Shown here: one piece after another, positions 59,951 to 64,000 of the stretch
Layout: every line of letters starts with the position of its first letter
Position numbering within the stretch: the stretch's first letter is position 1
From: Candidatus Methylomirabilis tolerans
GTDB lineage: Bacteria; Methylomirabilota; Methylomirabilia; Methylomirabilales; Methylomirabilaceae
DNA length: 64,000 nt
NCBI GenBank assembly: GCA_019912425.1
Contig: JAIOIU010000011.1
Location: forward strand, 1 to 64,000
Direction of reading: 5' to 3'
The notes under the pieces: model-generated
What the model was told of the DNA's origin: nothing
Database searches by the model: none
The model's input: the letters and a program-made list of their open reading frames with translations, nothing else
Position numbers and translations under genes: made by a program

Positions 59951-60817
59951 CTATTGCAGGTGAGCTTTTCGGGCTTTCATCATCCAGGCCATCGCGCCCA
60001 GGAACGCCACCCCAAGAATCATCATCCCCCAGTTGCCGACCGTCGGTACCCTTGGTACGGTCGTCGTCGTGGTGGTGGTCGTGGTCGTCGTCGTGGTGGT
60101 GGGGAATGTCACCCCCTTGTTGTCATTTTTCGAGCTCGAGCTCGTGAACGTTGTACCGTCATTATCCAGAAAACCGCCACCCGCACCCGCCGCATTGATG
60201 GTCAGTCCTGGTCCTCCCAGGGTCGCGCTGTTAATGACGTACACAACACATTGCGCTGAGTCCAAAGTAAACCCGTCCGTCACAGTGCCTGTAGAGGCAC
60301 CATTAGCAACCGATGTCGTGGGCGCAGCTGTATTGATGCCGTACTGCGCGCTTCCCGCCTGGTATCCAAGAGTATTGAGCGGGGTGAGTGCCGGATCAGA
60401 GAATCCGCTGATGGTCGTCCCATTCACAGTGAGGCTCCCGCTTCCTGCCGCATTGAAAGTTGCCTCGTTGAGGTCGCAGCCGTTCAAAATAGCTGACCGC
60501 TTAGCGCTTGTTGTGGCGAAAAGGGAACCGGCGGGAGATACCGTCCCACTCGCCGTGAGGGTTGAGCCCTGAGAGGCGGCCGACACTCCTATCACAGTGG
60601 TGTTGGCCGCACCAAGCGCGACCGTGGTTACCCTCAGTTTACCCGTTAGGTTGTCATTACCCTGCACCCAATAAAAAGTTCCATCACTCGCGATGGCGCT
60701 GGTCGATGCCATATCCGCCGTAGCCGGCAAAGCCATAGCCCAGCTTGCAAGGAGTAATGGAATTAGCCAGAAGAGAACCAGCTTCTTACTGTAAGCGAGA
60801 CTTGTTCTAGAACTCAT
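59951..60817 (-). CDS. Secreted protein with threonine tract and IPTL-CTERM-like sorting signal
   Basis: 288 residues; the ATG has AAGGAGGAGCAAGG upstream. It has a signal peptide (residues about 1-35), a low-complexity beta-rich mature region (Ala/Thr/Ser/Gly-rich), then 14 consecutive threonines (about 240-253, mixed ACC/ACG codons). The C-terminal tripartite signal follows: VPTVGNWG (257-264), a hydrophobic span MMILGVAFLGAMAWMM and a basic end KARKAHLQ. This matches the IPTLxxWG-CTERM plan with Val for Ile and Val for Leu. It is therefore a likely XrtH substrate. The Thr tract beside the signal could be an O-glycosylation site or a flexible stalk. Confidence 0.88.
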   Translation of the reverse strand: MSSRTSLAYSKKLVLFWLIPLLLASWAMALPATADMASTSAIASDGTFYWVQGNDNLTGKLRVTTVALGAANTTVIGVSAASQGSTLTASGTVSPAGSLFATTSAKRSAILNGCDLNEATFNAAGSGSLTVNGTTISGFSDPALTPLNTLGYQAGSAQYGINTAAPTTSVANGASTGTVTDGFTLDSAQCVVYVINSATLGGPGLTINAAGAGGGFLDNDGTTFTSSSSKNDNKGVTFPTTTTTTTTTTTTTTVPRVPTVGNWGMMILGVAFLGAMAWMMKARKAHLQ

Positions 60818-61171
60818 CCTTGCTCCTCCTTGCCCACGGTCTGTAGGGCATACCCTTCAATGTTGAGTACCACCTTGCGACACGAACCTACGCATTCTCA
60901 CGCGACGCCAGAAGCTACTGACCCCCTCCGACCTATCGCCTCCCTTCGCCCCCACAATATACAGCAATATTTCTGAGAAATGGTCATCTACTAATCCAAT
61001 AAAACAGATGATCGCGGCATTCATATCATGCCTCCTTTTCGTCTGTCAAGTCTTTTTTACTCCCCTCGCCTATTCTTTGACGAATCCGTCCTATCCTTGA
61101 CGGGAGGAAGGAATGCTGTATTGATTTCTGATGGCTCAGCCGCTACAGTACATCCTTTAAGGACCAGAGAA
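60818..61171. other. Divergent intergenic region
   Basis: About 350 bases between the sorted-protein gene (minus) and a GT4 gene (plus). An AT-rich part (60950-61020) contains TATATT-like and TATTGC sequences read on the minus strand, which may include promoters, but no well-spaced -35/-10 pair is convincing. A longer in-frame extension of the GT4 gene to 61028 is not protein-like. Confidence 0.45.
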
Positions 61172-62302
61172 ATGAAAATCTGCCTATTGGGCCCGGCGCC
61201 CCCATTGAGAGGCGGCATCAGTCATTACAATCACCAGTTGGCATTGGCTCTTGCCGATCGCCATGAAGTTACCCTTATCTCATTCTCCCGTCAGTATCCA
61301 ACCTTGCTGTTCCCGGGGCGGACGCAATTCGACTGTAACCCTTCGCCTCCAGAATTCACAGCAGAGGCGATGCTCGACTCGATCAACCCGCCGAGCTGGT
61401 TTCGCGCCGGCCGCCGGATCGCTGAGATCGCTCCCGACCTGGTTATTGCGCACTGGTGGAACCCGTTTTTCGGTCCATCGCTCGGCACGACAGTGCGCCT
61501 GGCCAGAAGACGATCCCGCGCCGGCGTCATCTTCATCTGTCACAATGTTGTTCCGCACGAACGATTTCCCTGGGCGGACGGACTGACGAGATTCGCGCTG
61601 GACCCCGGCGATGCGTGGCTGGTCCACTCGGAGACGGACCGACGAGACCTGGTCTCGCTCAACCTGCGAGGCCACACCCTATTGGTCCCCCAACCTCCGG
61701 GGCAAGGATTCGGAGAACCAATCGATAAGGAGCAGGCGAAGAGTCGTCTTGGCCTTTCCGGGAACACCCTCCTCTTTTTCGGCCTGATCCGCCGCTACAA
61801 GGGCCTTCCACGGTTACTTGAGGCGATGCCCCTCGTGCTCAAAAAGGTAAACTGCACCCTCCTCGTGGTCGGAGAGTTCTACGAGGGGAAGGACCGCTGT
61901 CTGACACTCATCAGCGACTTAGGTCTCGCATCGAATGTGCGAATCATCGATCGCTTCGTTCCGGACGATGAGGTCAGCCTCTACTTCTCCGCCGCCGACT
62001 TGGTCGTCCTTCCCTACGAATCGGCCACGCAAAGCGCTATCGTCCCGATCGCCTTTGCATTCGAGCGGCCGGTACTGGCCACGCGTGTGGGCGGGCTGCC
62101 GGAGGCGGTCCGTGACGGCGAAACCGGCCTGCTCGTCGAACCGCGCAATCCAACCGCGTTGGCGGAAGCAATTATTCGCTTCTTCGAAGAAAGCATGGAG
62201 CCGAGGCTTCGCCAACATATCGCGCAACAGCAACGGTTCTCGTGGACGGATCTGGTACGGACCCTGGAGCTGGCGGCGGAATCTCAGCCTATAAGAGGCT
62301 AA
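61172..62302 (+). CDS. GT4 glycosyltransferase
   Basis: 376 residues from ATG 61172-61174 (TTTAAGGACC upstream). The GT-B signatures are MKICLLGPAPPLRGGISHYN at the start, LVIAHWWNPFFGPSLG, LLFFGLIRRYKGLPRLLEAM, and the donor-site segment LPYESATQSAIVPIAFAFER with GGLPEAVRDGETGLLVEP. It probably adds a sugar on the cytoplasmic side. It is the first plus-strand gene after the long minus-strand block and lies upstream of the GT9 gene. Confidence 0.88.
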   Translation: MKICLLGPAPPLRGGISHYNHQLALALADRHEVTLISFSRQYPTLLFPGRTQFDCNPSPPEFTAEAMLDSINPPSWFRAGRRIAEIAPDLVIAHWWNPFFGPSLGTTVRLARRRSRAGVIFICHNVVPHERFPWADGLTRFALDPGDAWLVHSETDRRDLVSLNLRGHTLLVPQPPGQGFGEPIDKEQAKSRLGLSGNTLLFFGLIRRYKGLPRLLEAMPLVLKKVNCTLLVVGEFYEGKDRCLTLISDLGLASNVRIIDRFVPDDEVSLYFSAADLVVLPYESATQSAIVPIAFAFERPVLATRVGGLPEAVRDGETGLLVEPRNPTALAEAIIRFFEESMEPRLRQHIAQQQRFSWTDLVRTLELAAESQPIRG

Positions 62303-62404
62303 CAACCAAATGTCATGACGAGCCCGAGACACCATCGGCCTCGGCCTTTCATGACGTTGTTTGGGTGACAGGGTGTATCGAACAGGTGCTTGGGACTACA
62401 GAAA

Positions 62405-62560
62405 GTGTTAGGTGTAATCACAGCAGGTAAAAGATCAGTTCGACTGTTCCTCGATCCGGCACAGGGTAAGTTTTTACCCGTACTCGGACGATCCTACGAA
62501 CGTGTTCCCTGGTACCCAAGACTGATGGAGCCGTCCGGATCACCGTCACGGAGGAGATGA
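62405..62560 (+). CDS. Possible small ORF coupled to the GT9 gene
   Basis: A 51-codon frame from GTG 62405 (or TTG 62387) reads KRSVRLFLDPAQGKFLPVLG, then SYERVPWYPRLMEP, and ends at TGA 62558-62560, overlapping the GT9 ATG (ATGA). The amino-acid composition is protein-like and the overlap suggests translational coupling. However, no Shine-Dalgarno sequence or known family is visible. It could also be the tail of a decayed gene. Confidence 0.3.
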   Translation: MLGVITAGKRSVRLFLDPAQGKFLPVLGRSYERVPWYPRLMEPSGSPSRRR

Positions 62561-63657
62561 TGCGACTCTTGATGAAGCCGGAACCCGAAGTACGTGGGTC
62601 TGAGGCGGCTACCCGGCCGCTGCTGATCTTCATCACCTATACCGGAATCGGTGATCTCCTGATGGCGCTCCCGCTCTTCGACGCGCTCCGATCCCAGTTC
62701 AAGGCACTCCCCGTCATCCCGTCCGCATATGCCGAGCTCGCCGAGCTGCTGCACCATGATCGCCTGTTGGACGGGTATCTGCTTGTGGATGAGGGCCTGG
62801 TCTTCCTGCGCCAGCCCCTCCGGCACCTCCTTATGTGCCGGGCAGTATCCGATCTCCAGGCCGATGTCGTGGCGATCTATGGAAAGCTGGTGATGGCCTA
62901 CGGCACGCGACTCGGCCTGCTACGAGCCGGTCGTGTCCTGTACTGCCATCCTCGAGGGATGGGCCCTCGATCCACCTCCACCTTCGAGCACCTCCCCACT
63001 ACCGGCAACCAGATGCGGGATTATCTCCAGTTTGCTAGTCGACTCGGTCTGTCCGGGAACGGCGCTCGCGCCACGTTCACCGAAGGACTCAAAGCAGGGC
63101 TTGCGCAGGAGGCGCAAGCCCTGATACCATGGCCGTCCTATGTCACGGTTGCGCCATGGACCAGCGATCCTCGCAGAGACGCCTCTCTCAGATTTTTTCG
63201 AGAGTGTATCGACATTATCGTACATGAAGGCGGCCTGCCGGTGGTCCTGACCGGCGTTGCACAGTACAGGAAGATTGCTGAGGATCTACTCCGTGGTCTT
63301 CCCGACACACAGGCCATGAGTCTTGTCGGGTCTACAACCATCCGTCAGATGCTGGGGCTCCTTGCGGGGACCAGGTTCCTGCTGACCAACGACGGGGGGA
63401 GCCTTCACATGGCCCGTCTTGTCGGAACCCCGGCCATTGCGGCGTTCGGCCCAACGGCCCCTGAGCTCCGATTACATACATTCGCGGAAGAATTGATGGC
63501 CATACGACAGCCACTGCCCTGTTCACCATGCGAACACACCCCGGCACGCTATAAGTGTCCTGGACCCTACCTTGACTGCCTCCGGAGCCTGGAAGCCGCC
63601 TCAGCCCGACAGGCCCTCCTGCTGGCCTGTCGGGCTGTCACAGAGCGCACCGTATGA
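62557..63657 (+). CDS. GT9 heptosyltransferase-family protein
   Basis: 366 residues, with GGAGGAG directly before two ATG codons at 62557 and 62560. GT9 signatures are LLIFITYTGIGDLLMALPLF near the start, VTVAPWTSDPRRDASLRFF in the middle and LTNDGGSLHMARLVGTP with AFGPTAPELRLH near the end, plus a Cys-rich CSPCEHTPARYKCPG tail. It is more divergent from the pair at 8.2-10.4 kb than they are from each other. It may transfer heptose or another sugar. The stop overlaps the next gene (ATGA). Confidence 0.88.
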   Translation: MMRLLMKPEPEVRGSEAATRPLLIFITYTGIGDLLMALPLFDALRSQFKALPVIPSAYAELAELLHHDRLLDGYLLVDEGLVFLRQPLRHLLMCRAVSDLQADVVAIYGKLVMAYGTRLGLLRAGRVLYCHPRGMGPRSTSTFEHLPTTGNQMRDYLQFASRLGLSGNGARATFTEGLKAGLAQEAQALIPWPSYVTVAPWTSDPRRDASLRFFRECIDIIVHEGGLPVVLTGVAQYRKIAEDLLRGLPDTQAMSLVGSTTIRQMLGLLAGTRFLLTNDGGSLHMARLVGTPAIAAFGPTAPELRLHTFAEELMAIRQPLPCSPCEHTPARYKCPGPYLDCLRSLEAASARQALLLACRAVTERTV

Positions 63658-64000
63658 TCAGAGTGGGGATCGTCGGCTGTGGGCGGATGGGGGAGAACCA
63701 CTGCCGCATTGTGAGGGAACTGAATGGGGTCTCTATCGTAGGGGTGGTCGATCCCAATCCTGACAGGGCGAGAGCCATCGCAGCAAACTATTCCATCGAG
63801 CAGGCGGCTTCACGTCTGGAGGAATTGCTGGAGCGCACCCGGGTCGATGCCGTGCATATCCTCACCCCGCCGACTACTCATGCCCCCTTAGCCTGTACAG
63901 CCCTCCATGCGGGCTGTCACGTGCTTGTCGAAAAGCCGATGGCCCTCACAGCCAAGGAGGCGGAGCAGATGCTCGACGCGGCTACACAGCATGACCGCAT
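63654..64000 (+). CDS. Gfo/Idh/MocA family oxidoreductase (partial, runs off window)
   Basis: The N-terminal 115 or so residues are visible. They begin IRVGIVGCGRMGENHCRIV (NAD(P)-binding GxGxxG), then GVVDPNPDRARAIA, AVHILTPPTTHAPLA and HVLVEKPMALT, the EKP motif that carries a catalytic lysine in this family. Such enzymes oxidise or reduce nucleotide or free sugars and are common in polysaccharide clusters. The start overlaps the GT9 stop. The 3' part lies beyond the right edge. Confidence 0.9.
   Translation, partial: MIRVGIVGCGRMGENHCRIVRELNGVSIVGVVDPNPDRARAIAANYSIEQAASRLEELLERTRVDAVHILTPPTTHAPLACTALHAGCHVLVEKPMALTAKEAEQMLDAATQHDR

Noticed and set aside
60033-60572. Plus-strand frame with a poly-valine run opposite the sorted-protein gene
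   Set aside because: The valines are the complement of the threonine codons of the IPTL-CTERM-like gene. No ribosome-binding site or known family supports translation on this strand.
62303-62404. Terminator after the GT4 gene at 62302
   Set aside because: Arms such as CCGAG/CTCGG and GTCATGA/TCATGAC can pair, but the stems are short and interrupted and no T-run follows, so the call is not supported.

Overview
The window comes from a GC-rich, Gram-negative (diderm) bacterium that makes lipopolysaccharide. It carries Kdo synthesis genes (kdsA, kdsC, kdsD), a heptose kinase (rfaE1), three heptosyltransferase-type GT9 enzymes, an msbA-type lipid A flippase, an O-antigen ligase and an ABC O-antigen exporter. 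An exosortase H / IPTL-CTERM-like sorting pair is also present. I cannot name the species. A deep-branching environmental lineage seems likelier than a model proteobacterium, but this is only an impression from the divergent proteins and unusual fusions. No rRNA, tRNA, CRISPR array or intact transposase was seen.

Layout. 1-2.8 kb is an accessory, decaying stretch: two small conserved hypotheticals, the C-terminal end of a Rex repressor, a DUF4145 gene cut by an in-frame TGA, and a scrap of a PPOX-type flavoprotein. 2.8-20 kb (all minus strand) is a housekeeping and LPS-core block: FKBP isomerase, metK, kdsC, an ArnT-like transferase, kdsD, two GT9s, O-antigen ligase, a double GT2 protein, msbA, kdsA, pyrG, rfaE1 and a GalE-like epimerase. 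20-26.7 kb holds a frameshifted WcaJ-type initiating transferase, a GT4, a GT2 and rmlD, mixed with three PIN-domain toxin loci (one intact, one with a substituted catalytic Asp, one dead). 26.7-44 kb is a polysaccharide assembly/export block. It includes a 1163-residue GT8-GT4-methyltransferase fusion, a GT4 with a coiled coil, a 1495-residue GT4-coiled coil-RgpF-HAD fusion, a PIG-L deacetylase, a GNAT-like protein, Wzt/Wzm, and further GT4 and GT2 enzymes. 44-49.8 kb encodes exported envelope proteins of unknown function, including an eight-Asp-box lipoprotein. 49.9-60.8 kb is the exosortase H region: a GtrB-like GT2, a TPR-bearing GT-C/TMTC-like membrane protein, a Tat substrate, an XrtH-associated membrane protein, XrtH, another GT2, a B12-binding radical SAM protein, a large membrane protein, and a secreted protein ending in Thr14 plus a VPTVGNWG sorting signal. 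61-64 kb switches to the plus strand: GT4, GT9 and the start of a Gfo/Idh/MocA oxidoreductase.

How the parts fit. KdsD-KdsA-KdsC make Kdo, PyrG supplies CTP for its activation (kdsB is not in the window), and RfaE1 phosphorylates heptose. GT9 and GT2 enzymes build the core, MsbA flips it, and Wzm/Wzt exports a polymer that the ligase can attach. The exosortase region looks like a protein-sorting module embedded among membrane glycosyltransferases. My main hypothesis is that the threonine tract just before the sorting signal is glycosylated by the neighbouring membrane glycosyltransferases before or during XrtH processing.

A second theme is small dispersed repeats. Bipolar GGGTGTAGGGTA-type elements sit in four successive intergenic gaps and supply the stop codons of pyrG and rfaE1. 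Elements whose translation reads NPPDPPFIKGG occur at 5.4 kb and, in related form, at 57.6 kb. One stutter-type element has inserted in frame inside a glycosyltransferase gene. A tandem GT4 duplication has left a recombination scar at 30.2 kb.
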